NCBI RefSeq assembly: GCF_900099655.1
Contig: NZ_FNDC01000005.1
Location: forward strand, 62,001 to 126,000
Length of the DNA: 64,000 nucleotides
DNA from: Planococcus glaciei
Lineage (GTDB): Bacteria; Bacillota; Bacilli; Bacillales_A; Planococcaceae
Direction: 5' to 3'
The translations under genes were made by a program, and so were the position numbers. The notes beneath the pieces were generated by a model that worked only from the letters and a program-made list of their open reading frames with translations, was not told where the DNA came from and ran no database searches. Shown in pieces: positions 24,496 through 33,243 of the stretch; positions within the stretch are counted from its first letter, which is position 1; each line of letters starts with the position of its first letter.

Positions 24496-25968
24496 ATGAT
24501 TACAACCGACTTTACACAGCTTTATTTTGAAGGGAAATGGCAGAACGGATCCAGCGACAATAAGATGAAAAACACGAATCCTTATTCAGGAGAAGAACTC
24601 GTGACGATTCAGGCAGCTGACAAAGATGATTTGGACCGCGCCTATAAAGCAGCGGCGGAAGCACAAATCGAGTGGGCGAAGGAATTGCCGCAGAACAAGC
24701 GCAAAGTTTTGGAAAAAGTTGAAGAGGTCATGACGGAAAACAAGGAGCTCATTATCGACTGGCTGATCAAAGAAGCTGGCAGTACGTATATGAAAGCAGC
24801 GACGGAATTTGGAGCAGCTTTGAATGTTGTAAAAGAAGTAGCGGCATTTCCGTTCAAGATGGAAGGCAAGATTTTGCCCTCCCAGACGGCTGGCAAGGAG
24901 AACCGGATTTACCGCAATCCGATCGGGGTCATTGGAGTCATCAGCCCGTGGAACTTCCCGTTCCATTTGGCGATGCGCTCGATTGCACCCGCTTTGGCAA
25001 CGGGCAACGGCGTCGTGGTGAAACCGGCAACGGACACTCCTGTGACCGGCGGACTGCTGTTTGCGAGCATTTTTGAAGCGGCGGGATTGCCGAAAGGCCT
25101 GCTGAATGTCATCGTCGGACGCGGTTCGGAAATCGGCGACGATATCGTCAAACATCCGATTCCCCGTTTGATTTCGTTTACGGGGTCGACGCCGGTCGGA
25201 AAGCGCATAGGCGAACTGGCGGGCGGCAACCTGAAAAAGACGGCGCTTGAACTTGGCGGCAATAACGCCTTCATCGTACTGGATGATGCGGATATCGATT
25301 ACGCAGTCAATTCAGCGTTGTTCGGCAAGTTTTACCACCAGGGCCAGATTTGTATGGCGACTAACCGGATTCTTATTCATGAAGACCGCTACGAAGAATT
25401 TGCTGAGCTTTTTGTAGCCCGCGCGAAGAAATTGAAATACGGCAATCCGGCGGAAAAAGATACGCATGTCGGGCCGCTGATCAACCGGGACCAGGCCGAC
25501 CGCATTTTGCAGGATATTAAAGAAAGCGTGGAACGCGGAGCGGAATTGCTGCTTGGCGGCGAATGCGACGGAAACGTCATGCAGCCGACGGTACTCGGCG
25601 CAGGCACAAACGATATGCCAATCGCAGAAAACGAGATTTTCGGACCTGTCGCTGTGCTCATTCCATTTAGCAGCGACGACGAAGCAGTGGAAATGGTCAA
25701 TGCCTTCCCATACGGCTTAAGCGGCGCCGTTCATTCTTCCAATATTGAACGCGGCACGCAATTCGCCCATAAGATCAACACGGGCATGATCCACGTGAAT
25801 GACCAATCGGTAAACGATGAAGCACATGTTCCGTTTGGCGGCGAGAAAGAATCCGGCCTTGGCCGTTTTAACGGAGACTGGGTGCTGGAAGAATTCACGA
25901 CGATGAAATGGATTTCTGTCCAGCATACGCACCGTGATTACGGTCCGTTTATTGAAGGGCTGAAATAA
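24496..25968 (+). CDS. NAD(P)-dependent aldehyde dehydrogenase, 490 aa
   Basis: It oxidises an aldehyde to the acid. The full-length ALDH fold shows the cofactor-site stretch VIGVISPWNFPFHLAMR, the ISFTGSTPVGKRIGELAG loop, the general base Glu252 in LELGGNNAF and the nucleophile Cys286 in GQICMATNR, followed by EIFGPVAVLIPF. It resembles B. subtilis YfmT/vanillin-type dehydrogenases, but the substrate is not fixed by sequence. The ATG at 24496 has AAAGGAG 11-12 bases before it. The next gene (an SDR) lies 135 bp downstream. Confidence 0.93.
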   Translation: MITTDFTQLYFEGKWQNGSSDNKMKNTNPYSGEELVTIQAADKDDLDRAYKAAAEAQIEWAKELPQNKRKVLEKVEEVMTENKELIIDWLIKEAGSTYMKAATEFGAALNVVKEVAAFPFKMEGKILPSQTAGKENRIYRNPIGVIGVISPWNFPFHLAMRSIAPALATGNGVVVKPATDTPVTGGLLFASIFEAAGLPKGLLNVIVGRGSEIGDDIVKHPIPRLISFTGSTPVGKRIGELAGGNLKKTALELGGNNAFIVLDDADIDYAVNSALFGKFYHQGQICMATNRILIHEDRYEEFAELFVARAKKLKYGNPAEKDTHVGPLINRDQADRILQDIKESVERGAELLLGGECDGNVMQPTVLGAGTNDMPIAENEIFGPVAVLIPFSSDDEAVEMVNAFPYGLSGAVHSSNIERGTQFAHKINTGMIHVNDQSVNDEAHVPFGGEKESGLGRFNGDWVLEEFTTMKWISVQHTHRDYGPFIEGLK

Positions 25969-26103
25969 AGGCAAAACGATGAGTGCCAAAGGCAAGTATA
26001 GCGCCATTATGAATTTGTTGAATGGCCATTTACAGCCTTTTCTAACAAGGTTAAAGTGAAAAAGGACACGAATGATTTATATGGAAATGGAGCTGGAATA
26101 CCA

Positions 26104-26841
26104 ATGGCAACAAGCAAAACGGCAATTATAACAGGTGCAAGCAGCGGCATCGGGCAAGCGGCTGCAAAAGAGCTGGCAGGCAGAGGATTTGCCGTCATGC
26201 TGGCAGCGCGCCGGGAAGATCGCCTCGTGGAACTGAAAAAAGAAATCGAAGAAGCGGGTGGACAGGCAGCGTATAAAGTGACGGACGTCACTTCATCCAA
26301 AGAGATGAAAGCTCTGGCGGAAGCGGCCATCGAACAATTCGGCCAGATTGACGTGCTGGTCAACAACGCTGGGCTGATGCCGTTGTCTTATATGAATAAA
26401 CTGAAGATTGAAGAATGGGACAAAATGGTCGATGTGAATATCAAAGGTGTGCTGTATGGCATCGCTGCCGTTCTTCCGCATATGGAAGAACGCCGGGAAG
26501 GGCATATCGTCAATATTTCGTCGGTTGCCGGACATGACGTTACCCCTGGCAGCGCAGTTTACAGCGGAACGAAGTTTGCCGTCCGTGCCATTACGGAAGG
26601 CTTGCGCCAGGAACTGAGCCCTGATATGAACATCCGGGCGACGATTGTATCACCGGGGGCAGTCGCTACGGAATTGACGGATACGATTACCGATCAGGAC
26701 ATCCTGGACGGTTTTGCAAGCGGCAACCCGATGAAGTTTTTGGAAGCGGAAGACATCGCCCGTGCCATCGGCTATGCAGTCGAACAACCGGATTATGTCG
26801 ACGTCAACGAAATTCTGATTCGCCCGCGCCAACAAAAATAA
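26104..26841 (+). CDS. Short-chain dehydrogenase/reductase, 245 aa
   Basis: A classical SDR. TGASSGIGQAAAKEL is the cofactor glycine motif and NNAGLMP the structural motif; Tyr153 and Lys157 sit in YSGTKFAVRAITEGLRQELS, and SPGAVATELTDTI follows. NADP use is suggested by the ARR basic pair at the end of the second strand. Such proteins (YdfG/YqjQ-like group) reduce small carbonyls; the substrate is unknown. The start at 26104 has GGAG 11 bases upstream; the longer GTG frame from 26056 is less likely. Confidence 0.9.
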   Translation: MATSKTAIITGASSGIGQAAAKELAGRGFAVMLAARREDRLVELKKEIEEAGGQAAYKVTDVTSSKEMKALAEAAIEQFGQIDVLVNNAGLMPLSYMNKLKIEEWDKMVDVNIKGVLYGIAAVLPHMEERREGHIVNISSVAGHDVTPGSAVYSGTKFAVRAITEGLRQELSPDMNIRATIVSPGAVATELTDTITDQDILDGFASGNPMKFLEAEDIARAIGYAVEQPDYVDVNEILIRPRQQK

Positions 26842-26853
26842 GAATAAGTTCCT

Positions 26854-26906
26854 AGAAGCTGCAGATTTTCTAATTAACTTAGAAGATTTTGCAGCTTCTT
26901 TTTTTA
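26854..26906 (+). terminator. Terminator after the SDR gene
   Basis: AGAAGCTGC and GCAGCTTCT form the outer stem, with inner GATTTTCT/AGAAGATT pairing, followed by a seven-T run. Confidence 0.85.
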
Positions 26907-26990
26907 GTTAAAAGCCTGATAGCTCGCAGTGCTGGAAGTTTTCGACGAGCTGTAGCAAATGGTTCATTTTACAGAAAATTTAAAGATGCC

Positions 26991-27019
26991 TTGATTTTGA
27001 AAGCACTTTCACATATAAT
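26991..27019 (+). promoter_or_regulatory. Sigma-A promoter of the kdg/uxu operon with internal cre-like box
   Basis: TTGATT at 26991-26996 and TATAAT at 27014-27019 with 17 bases between. The spacer holds TGAAAGCACTTTCA (26998-27011), a symmetrical cre-like box with one mismatch to TGWAARCGYTWNCA. Confidence 0.8.
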
Positions 27020-27022
27020 TCT

Positions 27023-27051
27023 ACTAAACCGATTTAGTAAACCGATTTATT
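27023..27051 (+). promoter_or_regulatory. Tandem LacI-type operators (KdgR candidate)
   Basis: ACTAAACCGATTTAGT (27023-27038) is a near-perfect palindrome and the core AAACCGATTTA is repeated at 27039-27049, so two sites overlap by a few bases right after the -10 box. The operon encodes a LacI-family protein (30610-31617), the likely ligand-controlled repressor. Confidence 0.65.
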
Positions 27052-27084
27052 GAATTTATATAGACTGTGAGAGGGGTAATTGAG

Positions 27085-28041
27085 TTGTTGAAGACTTATC
27101 GTGTTTTTACATTGGGTGATGCGTTGATCACGTTCAATCCCTCTGAAACCGGACCGCTTCGCTATGTTCCGGCCTTTACGCGCAAAGTGGGCGGCGCGGA
27201 ATTAAACTTTGCGATTGGGTGTGCACGTTTAGGGCTGCATACCAAATGGGCAAGCCGTTTAGGCGGAGATGAATTTGGCCGTGTGATTTATAATTTTGCA
27301 CGCGGTGAAGGCGTCGATATGGAATATGTGGAATTTGTTGAAAATTATCCGACATCGCTGAATTTCAAGGAAATTCGCGAAGACGGTTCTGGAAAAACTT
27401 TTTATTACCGTTACCAGTCGCCGATCTTGACGCTGGAACCGGAAGACATGACAGAAGATTTGTTTGCGGACATTGATTTGATTCACCTGACCGGTGTTTT
27501 TCTGGCAATCGATCCGAAAAACCTGGCGATTGCCAAACAGGTCTTGGCCATAGCTAAAGACAAAGGAATTAAAGTGTCGTTTGATCCGAATATCCGTTTG
27601 AAGTTGTGGACGCTTGAACAAGCAAATGCAGCGTATCAGGAAATCTTCCCATCGGTTGATATTTTACTGACCGGGCTCGATGAAATCGACATGATTATCG
27701 GAGATTCTGCCGAAAGCGCTTTGGAGAAATTTGCAGCTGAATTCAATATTGAGCAGCTGGTCATCAAAGACGGCGGCAATGGTGCAAAGCTTTACCGGGA
27801 CGAAACCTGGTATACGAAAGAAGCATTCAAAGTAACGCCAATTGACACAGTTGGAGCAGGAGACGGCTTTGATGCCGGCTATGTCTACGCCATGCTTCAC
27901 GGCTATTCGCCGGAAGAGGCGCTGGAGTTTGCGAACGGAGTTGGAGCGCTGGTGACGACCGTATCCGGCGACAACGAAGGGCTTCCGTATTTAGAGGAAG
28001 TGCAGGCTTTGATCCGCAACGAAAAGATCGTTGAACGTTAA
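27085..28041 (+). CDS. kdgK: 2-keto-3-deoxygluconate kinase (PfkB family)
   Basis: It phosphorylates KDG to KDPG. The 318-residue ribokinase-fold protein has the first glycine region FTRKVGGAELNFAIGCARLG, SRLGGDEFG, the ISFDPN-like KVSFDPNIRLKLW and the C-terminal catalytic motif DTVGAGDGFDAGYVYA with its Asp base. The start is taken as TTG at 27085, since GAGGGG at 27071-27076 lies 8 bases before it and no ATG is available nearby; TTG 27088 is an alternative. It is first in a five- to six-gene operon with the KDPG aldolase 18 bp downstream. Confidence 0.92.
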   Translation: MLKTYRVFTLGDALITFNPSETGPLRYVPAFTRKVGGAELNFAIGCARLGLHTKWASRLGGDEFGRVIYNFARGEGVDMEYVEFVENYPTSLNFKEIREDGSGKTFYYRYQSPILTLEPEDMTEDLFADIDLIHLTGVFLAIDPKNLAIAKQVLAIAKDKGIKVSFDPNIRLKLWTLEQANAAYQEIFPSVDILLTGLDEIDMIIGDSAESALEKFAAEFNIEQLVIKDGGNGAKLYRDETWYTKEAFKVTPIDTVGAGDGFDAGYVYAMLHGYSPEEALEFANGVGALVTTVSGDNEGLPYLEEVQALIRNEKIVER

Positions 28042-28059
28042 CCAGAGGAGGAAGACCAG

Positions 28060-28680
28060 ATGTTGAAACACGAAGTTTTATCCCGGCTTACTGAAACAAA
28101 AGTGGTGGCAGTGATCCGCGGCGGCGATGCAGAAGAGGCGATCACCTTATCGAAAGCGGCAGTGCAGGGCGGCATTCCAGCCATCGAATTGACGTATACG
28201 ACGCCCCACGTGCAGAAGGTTTTTGAAGCTTTGGCGGAAGAAGACGTCCTGCTTGGTGCAGGAACTGTCCTGGATCCGGAGACTGCGCGCCACGCGATTT
28301 TAGCAGGGGCTAAATTTGTAGTCAGCCCCCACTTCAACGAAGAAATTGCGACCGTGTGCAACCGCTACGGCATCCCGTATTTGCCTGGCTGTATGACCAT
28401 CCGTGAGATGGTGAAAGCTCTGGAATCCGGCAGCGACATCATTAAATTGTTCCCGGCGAACAATTTCACACCTTCCTTCATCAAATCAGTCAATGGACCG
28501 CTTCCGCACGTGCGCATCATGCCGACCGGCGGAATTAACTTGAACAACATTCAAGACTGGTTATCGGCTGGAGCAGTGGCAGTCGGAATCGGCAGTGATT
28601 TGAACAAAGCATACGCAGCCGGCGGATTTGACGCCGCTGTCGAATTGAGCCAAAAATACATGCAGCAAAGCGCGCAATAA
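28060..28680 (+). CDS. kdgA: KDPG/KHG aldolase
   Basis: It splits 2-keto-3-deoxy-6-phosphogluconate into pyruvate and glyceraldehyde-3-phosphate. The 206-residue class I aldolase barrel has AVIRGGDAEEAI, the catalytic Glu in GIPAIELTYTTPH, LLGAGTVLDPE, VVSPHFN, the Schiff-base Lys near residue 129 in DIIKLFPANNF and the phosphate-binding MPTGGINLNN. Translation uses AGGAGGA. It follows kdgK and precedes uxuA with 15 bp gaps. Confidence 0.95.
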   Translation: MLKHEVLSRLTETKVVAVIRGGDAEEAITLSKAAVQGGIPAIELTYTTPHVQKVFEALAEEDVLLGAGTVLDPETARHAILAGAKFVVSPHFNEEIATVCNRYGIPYLPGCMTIREMVKALESGSDIIKLFPANNFTPSFIKSVNGPLPHVRIMPTGGINLNNIQDWLSAGAVAVGIGSDLNKAYAAGGFDAAVELSQKYMQQSAQ

Positions 28681-28695
28681 AAAGGAGTGGCACCG

Positions 28696-29772
28696 ATGAA
28701 CATGACATTTCGCTGGTACGGCAGAGGCAACGACACCGTAACCTTAGAACACATCAAACAAATTCCAGGCGTCAAAGGCATCGTCTGGGCACTTCATAAC
28801 AAGCCGGCCGGAGAAATCTGGACAAAAGAAGAAATCAAAGATGAAGTAGAATACATCAAATCTCACGGGTTCCACATAGATGTCGTAGAAAGCGTCAACG
28901 TCCACGAATCCATCAAACTGGGCAATGCAGAACGCGGCCGCTACATTGAAAACTACAAAGAATCAATCCGCAACTTGGCGGAGTTTGGCATAAAAGTGAT
29001 TTGCTATAACTTTATGCCGATCTTCGACTGGACGCGCACTGAGATGTTCCATCCGCTTGAAGACGGTTCAACGGCGCTGTTCTTTGAAAAAGCGAAAGTG
29101 GACAACATCGATCCAAAAGAACTGGTACGGGAAGTCAGCGAAGCGTCTGATTTGACGCTGCCAGGCTGGGAACCGGAAAAACTGGATCGCATCACCGAAC
29201 TGTTCGATGCGTACAAAGAAATCGATGAAGCCAAACTGTGGGAAAACTTAGCATATTTCTTGAAAGAAATCATTCCCGTTGCAGAAGAAGCCGGCATCCA
29301 AATGGCAATCCATCCGGACGATCCGCCGTTTTCAATCTTTGGTCTGCCGCGCATTATCACAGGGGCAGCAAGCTATGAGAAATTGATTGAAATTTCGGAT
29401 TCGCCATCCAATGCATTTACGATGTGCACAGGTTCAATGGGAGCGAGCCCTTCCAACAATATGGTGGAAATTGCCGAGAAATATGCAAGCCGTTCGCCAT
29501 TCGCCCATATCCGCAATGTAAAAATCTACGACAACGGTGATTTTACGGAAACTTCCCATTACACACAAGACGGCTCAATCGATGTCAAAGGTGTAGTCAA
29601 AGCATTGCATGAACAAAATTACACAGGCTATGTACGGCCTGACCATGGCCGCCACATTTGGGGCGAAGTATGCCGTCCGGGATACGGCTTATACGATCGG
29701 GCACTCGGCATCATGTACCTGCTCGGCTTATGGGATGCTTACGAAACAAAAAGAACGGAGGAGTCCCGATGA
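28696..29772 (+). CDS. uxuA: D-mannonate dehydratase
   Basis: It dehydrates D-mannonate to KDG in glucuronate breakdown, using Mn/Fe. The 358-residue protein has the family's start MTFRWYGRGNDTVTLEHIKQIPGVKG, then CYNFMPIFDWTRTE, MAIHPDDPPFSIFGLPRI (metal-binding His-Pro-Asp-Asp), CTGSMGASPSNN and the C-terminal YVRPDHGRHIWGE. The start at 28696 is 8 bases after AAAGGAG; an ATG at 28687 overlaps that site. It overlaps uxuB by 4 bp. Confidence 0.96.
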   Translation: MNMTFRWYGRGNDTVTLEHIKQIPGVKGIVWALHNKPAGEIWTKEEIKDEVEYIKSHGFHIDVVESVNVHESIKLGNAERGRYIENYKESIRNLAEFGIKVICYNFMPIFDWTRTEMFHPLEDGSTALFFEKAKVDNIDPKELVREVSEASDLTLPGWEPEKLDRITELFDAYKEIDEAKLWENLAYFLKEIIPVAEEAGIQMAIHPDDPPFSIFGLPRIITGAASYEKLIEISDSPSNAFTMCTGSMGASPSNNMVEIAEKYASRSPFAHIRNVKIYDNGDFTETSHYTQDGSIDVKGVVKALHEQNYTGYVRPDHGRHIWGEVCRPGYGLYDRALGIMYLLGLWDAYETKRTEESR

Positions 29773-30605
29773 TTCCCATTCATGAAAACCTGAAAGGCCG
29801 CGTTGCGGTCATCACAGGCGGCAGCGGTGTATTGTGTTCCGAAATGGCACGTGAACTGGCGCGCCAAGGCGTCAGCGTCGCAGTGATCAACCGGACCGCT
29901 GAAAAAGGCGAAACCGTCGCCAAGGAAATTACTGAAGCAGGCGGCAAGGCGCTGGCGATCCAAGCCGATGTTTTAAACCGCAGTGAACTGGAAAGCGCAA
30001 AAGACGCCGTACTGAAAGCATTCGGCAAAGTCGATATCTTGATCAATGGCGCAGGCGGCAACCACGCCGATGCCATTACCGGACCCGAACTTCACGAAGA
30101 AGAGGCGGAAGGGAAATCGTTCTTCGATTTGGAAGAAAGCGGATTCAGCAATGTTTTTTCGCTCAATTTTACAGGCACATTTTTGGCTTGCCAAGTGTTC
30201 GGAAAAGAATTGCTGAAAAGTGAGGCTCCTGCCATTGTCAATCTTTCCTCCATGAGTTCGTATGCACCTTTGACAAAGATTCCGGCATACAGTGCGGCGA
30301 AAGCGTCGATCAATAATTTCACCATGTGGATGGCAGTCCATTTTGCAGAAACCGGTTTGCGCGTCAACGCCATTGCTCCCGGATTTTTCAAAACGACCCA
30401 AAACAAAGACTTATTGGTCGATGCAGACGGCAACCTGACTGCCCGTTCACAAAAAATCCTGGCAGCGACTCCGATGAAGCGCTTTGGCCAGCCTGAAGAT
30501 TTGCTGGGCGCCTTGTTGTTCCTGGTGGATGAGTCGTATTCTTCATTTGTAACCGGTACCACTCTGGCAGTCGATGGCGGCTTTATGGCCTATTCGGGGG
30601 TTTAA
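29769..30605 (+). CDS. uxuB: D-mannonate oxidoreductase, SDR type
   Basis: It reduces D-fructuronate to D-mannonate. The 278-residue SDR has TGGSGVLCSEMARELARQ (cofactor motif), INGAGGNHADAITG, the catalytic YSAAKASINNFTMWMAVHF and APGFFKTTQNKDLL. The extended loop after NGAGG is typical of the B. subtilis UxuB/YjmF group, not the E. coli polyol-dehydrogenase type UxuB. Its ATG overlaps the uxuA stop (ATGA), indicating coupled translation. No uronate isomerase (uxaC) is present in the window, so the upstream step must be elsewhere. Confidence 0.88.
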   Translation: MIPIHENLKGRVAVITGGSGVLCSEMARELARQGVSVAVINRTAEKGETVAKEITEAGGKALAIQADVLNRSELESAKDAVLKAFGKVDILINGAGGNHADAITGPELHEEEAEGKSFFDLEESGFSNVFSLNFTGTFLACQVFGKELLKSEAPAIVNLSSMSSYAPLTKIPAYSAAKASINNFTMWMAVHFAETGLRVNAIAPGFFKTTQNKDLLVDADGNLTARSQKILAATPMKRFGQPEDLLGALLFLVDESYSSFVTGTTLAVDGGFMAYSGV

Positions 30606-30609
30606 GCTT

Positions 30610-31617
30610 ATGGCGAAAAATATAACCATTGCCCAAGTAGCGGAACAAGCGAAAGTATCCAAAAGCACCGTCTCCCAGTATTTGAACAAGCGCTATGAAT
30701 ACATGAGTGAAAGTACGCGCCAACGAATTGAGGCAGCTATTGAAGAACTGAACTACCACCCGAATAGCATCGCCCGCAGCCTAAAACAGAAATCGACGTA
30801 TACGGTAGGGGTCATCGTCGCCAACATTCTTCACTCGTTTTCAACGCAGATTCTGCGGGCCATTGAAAACAATTTCAATGCCAACGGGTTCCATATCATT
30901 ATCTGCAATGCAGACGATGAGCCGGAAAAAGAACGGAATTATATCGAGATGCTGCTGGCCAAACAAGTCGACGGCCTCATCATTTTTCCGACAGGCGGCA
31001 ATTTGGATCTTTACGAACAAATGAACAAGCAGAATTTTCCTGTCGTCTTCATGGACCGGAAAATTGATGGACTTGAAGTCAATACCGTCATGCTCGATAA
31101 CCATCAGGCTTCAAAATTGGCGATTGATGCTTTTGTTGAAAGCGATTACAAGAGGATTTCCATTATTACAACTTCCATCATCCGCAACACGAGTCCGCGT
31201 GTGGAACGGATTGAAGGTTACCGGCAGGCACTCGAAGCACATGGAATTCCGGTCCGGGAAGAATACATCCGGACAGCTGATGCAGCCAATATCCAAAATG
31301 AGTTGAAAAAGCTTTTTGCATTGGAAAGCCCTCCAGAAGCGATACTTGCCGGGAATGACAGAGTTCTGCTCGAAGTGCTGAAATACATGAAAGAACATCA
31401 ACTGGTCATACCCGATGATGTTGCTGTTATCGGCATCGATGAAGTAGCCTTCGCCAGTTTTTATACACCGCCGCTTACGGTGGTCACCCAGCCGGCAATC
31501 GATATGGCCGATAAAGCTACAGAATTGCTGCTGGAACAAATCAAATCAGAAAACAAAACAGCCAAAACTGCCATACATCGATTGCAGCCTAGCTTGATTA
31601 AGAGAGGTTCTTGTTAA
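30610..31617 (+). CDS. kdgR: LacI-family regulator of KDG/hexuronate genes
   Basis: A 335-residue repressor. The N-terminal helix-turn-helix ITIAQVAEQAKVSKSTVSQYLNKR and hinge NYHPNSIARSLKQKSTY precede a periplasmic-binding-like effector domain (VGVIVANILHSFSTQILRAIE, ILAGNDRVLLEVLKYM, VAVIGIDEVAFASFYTPPLT). Its place after uxuB matches KdgR of Bacillus. It most likely binds the paired AAACCGATTTA sites at 27023-27051 and lets go when KDG or KDPG accumulates; the ligand is inferred. The name rests on operon context. Confidence 0.85.
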   Translation: MAKNITIAQVAEQAKVSKSTVSQYLNKRYEYMSESTRQRIEAAIEELNYHPNSIARSLKQKSTYTVGVIVANILHSFSTQILRAIENNFNANGFHIIICNADDEPEKERNYIEMLLAKQVDGLIIFPTGGNLDLYEQMNKQNFPVVFMDRKIDGLEVNTVMLDNHQASKLAIDAFVESDYKRISIITTSIIRNTSPRVERIEGYRQALEAHGIPVREEYIRTADAANIQNELKKLFALESPPEAILAGNDRVLLEVLKYMKEHQLVIPDDVAVIGIDEVAFASFYTPPLTVVTQPAIDMADKATELLLEQIKSENKTAKTAIHRLQPSLIKRGSC

Positions 31618-31663
31618 TTTGATTGGAAACGGGTTTTTTGTTTTAGAATAGGTGGGAATAGGA

Positions 31664-33001
31664 ATGGAATGGTTTATTGATAAGCTGCCGATTATCTCGG
31701 TAGCGCTGGGCGTAGCCTTGCTGTTGTTCTTGAACATGAAAGTGAAACTGAACAGTTTCCTTGCGTTATTGATTTCTGCAATTTTTGTCGGAATTTTAAA
31801 CGGCCTCAGATTGCCGGATGTCATCGAATCAATCAAAGCCGGCTTCGGCGGGACACTCGGAAGTTTGGCATTGATCATCGGACTGGGTGCCGTACTCGGT
31901 AAGTTGATGGTCGACTCTGGAGCTGCCCAGCGCGTAGCTTCTACCTTGTTGAAGAAATTCGGTGTGAAGAACATCGAATGGGCAATCCTGATCGTCGGCG
32001 GAATCTTCGGGATTTCCGTGTTCTATGAAGTCGCGTTCATCATTTTAGCGCCGCTTGTCATCAGTATTGCAATTGAAGCAAAAGTTTCATATATGCGCCT
32101 TGGAATCACGATGGTTGCTGCGGCCACAATGGCCCATAGCCTATTCCCGCCACAACCTGGCCCGACCGCACTTGTTGCAGCATACGGCGCAGATATGGGG
32201 ATGGTGTACATACTCGGCGTCGTGGTATTTATCCCGGCAGTTATTGCCGCAGGTGTCATCTTGCCGAGATTGCTGCGCAATCTGGACAAGCCGGTTCCAC
32301 CTCTTTTGAAAAAGCCAAAAGAATTCAGCGACGATGAAATGCCTGGATTTGCCATCAGTATTTTGGTTCCGTTATTGCCAGCAATCATTATAACCAGTGC
32401 AACAATCATCAATTACTTTATCGTAGAAGGTTCTTTGACGCACGACATCGTTAACTTCATCGGCAGTGCCGAAATCAGTTTGCTTTTAGCTGTGCTGGTT
32501 GCGATTTATGTATTCGGCCTTCGCCGCGGACGCAAAATGCATGAAGTTATGGATTCGTTCTCAAGCGCCATCCAAAGCATCGCGATGATCATCCTGATTG
32601 TCGGTGCCGGTGGTGCCTTCAAACAAATCATCCTGGATTCCGGCGTCGGCGATTTCATCGCCGGCATGATGCAGAATACCAGCGTTTCGCCGCTTATTAT
32701 GGCGTGGCTCATTACCGCCATTCTGCGCATTGCAACAGGTACAGGCGTGGTATCCGCTATTACCGCTGCAGGAATTGTTGGTCCACTAATCGATACTTTT
32801 GATGTAAACCCGGTATTGATGGTGCTCGCAACAGCTGCCGGAAGCAACACGATTACACATGTCAACGATGCTTCGTTCTGGCTGTTCAAAGAGTACTTCA
32901 ACTTATCGATCAAAGAAACATTCAGAACATGGGGCCTTCTGCTGTTGACCACTTCTCTGGTCGGTCTTGGCGTGGTTCTATTGCTCAGCTTGTTCATTTA
33001 A
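31664..33001 (+). CDS. GntP-family permease (gluconate/KDG type)
   Basis: A 445-residue carrier with 12 or more membrane segments. It shows the GntP features LIIGLGAVLGKLMVDSGAAQRVA, FYEVAFIILAPLVISIA, AHSLFPPQPGPTALVAAYG, ATGTGVVSAITAAGIVGPL and GSNTITHVNDASFWLFKEYFN. It would bring a sugar acid (gluconate, KDG or a hexuronate) in with protons; the operon points to KDG or a hexuronate. It lies 46 bp after kdgR. AAACGGGTTT at 31627-31636, in the gap, distantly resembles the operator core. A terminator follows at once. Confidence 0.9.
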   Translation: MEWFIDKLPIISVALGVALLLFLNMKVKLNSFLALLISAIFVGILNGLRLPDVIESIKAGFGGTLGSLALIIGLGAVLGKLMVDSGAAQRVASTLLKKFGVKNIEWAILIVGGIFGISVFYEVAFIILAPLVISIAIEAKVSYMRLGITMVAAATMAHSLFPPQPGPTALVAAYGADMGMVYILGVVVFIPAVIAAGVILPRLLRNLDKPVPPLLKKPKEFSDDEMPGFAISILVPLLPAIIITSATIINYFIVEGSLTHDIVNFIGSAEISLLLAVLVAIYVFGLRRGRKMHEVMDSFSSAIQSIAMIILIVGAGGAFKQIILDSGVGDFIAGMMQNTSVSPLIMAWLITAILRIATGTGVVSAITAAGIVGPLIDTFDVNPVLMVLATAAGSNTITHVNDASFWLFKEYFNLSIKETFRTWGLLLLTTSLVGLGVVLLLSLFI

Positions 33002-33008
33002 TAAAGAG

Positions 33009-33040
33009 GCCCGTTCTGCTCCAAGCAGAACGGGCTTTTT
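33009..33040 (+). terminator. Terminator of the kdg/uxu operon
   Basis: GCCCGTTCTGCT-CCA-AGCAGAACGGGC, perfect 12-bp stem, then five Ts. Confidence 0.93.
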
Positions 33041-33243
33041 ATCTTGTTCTTAAAAACCGGACGGTTCTAAATTACGTTGAAAGTTTAGGAGTCATCTCAT
33101 GGAAGAGAGGGACCCGGAAACTTAAAAGCTGGATTTAAAAACAGGAGCGTGCAGGAAGTTCTTGATTGCGGGAAAAATCATTCTCCTATAATATTCAATG
33201 AAAGTGGCACACACCATAACAAAAAGCAGTTGGGAGATATGCA

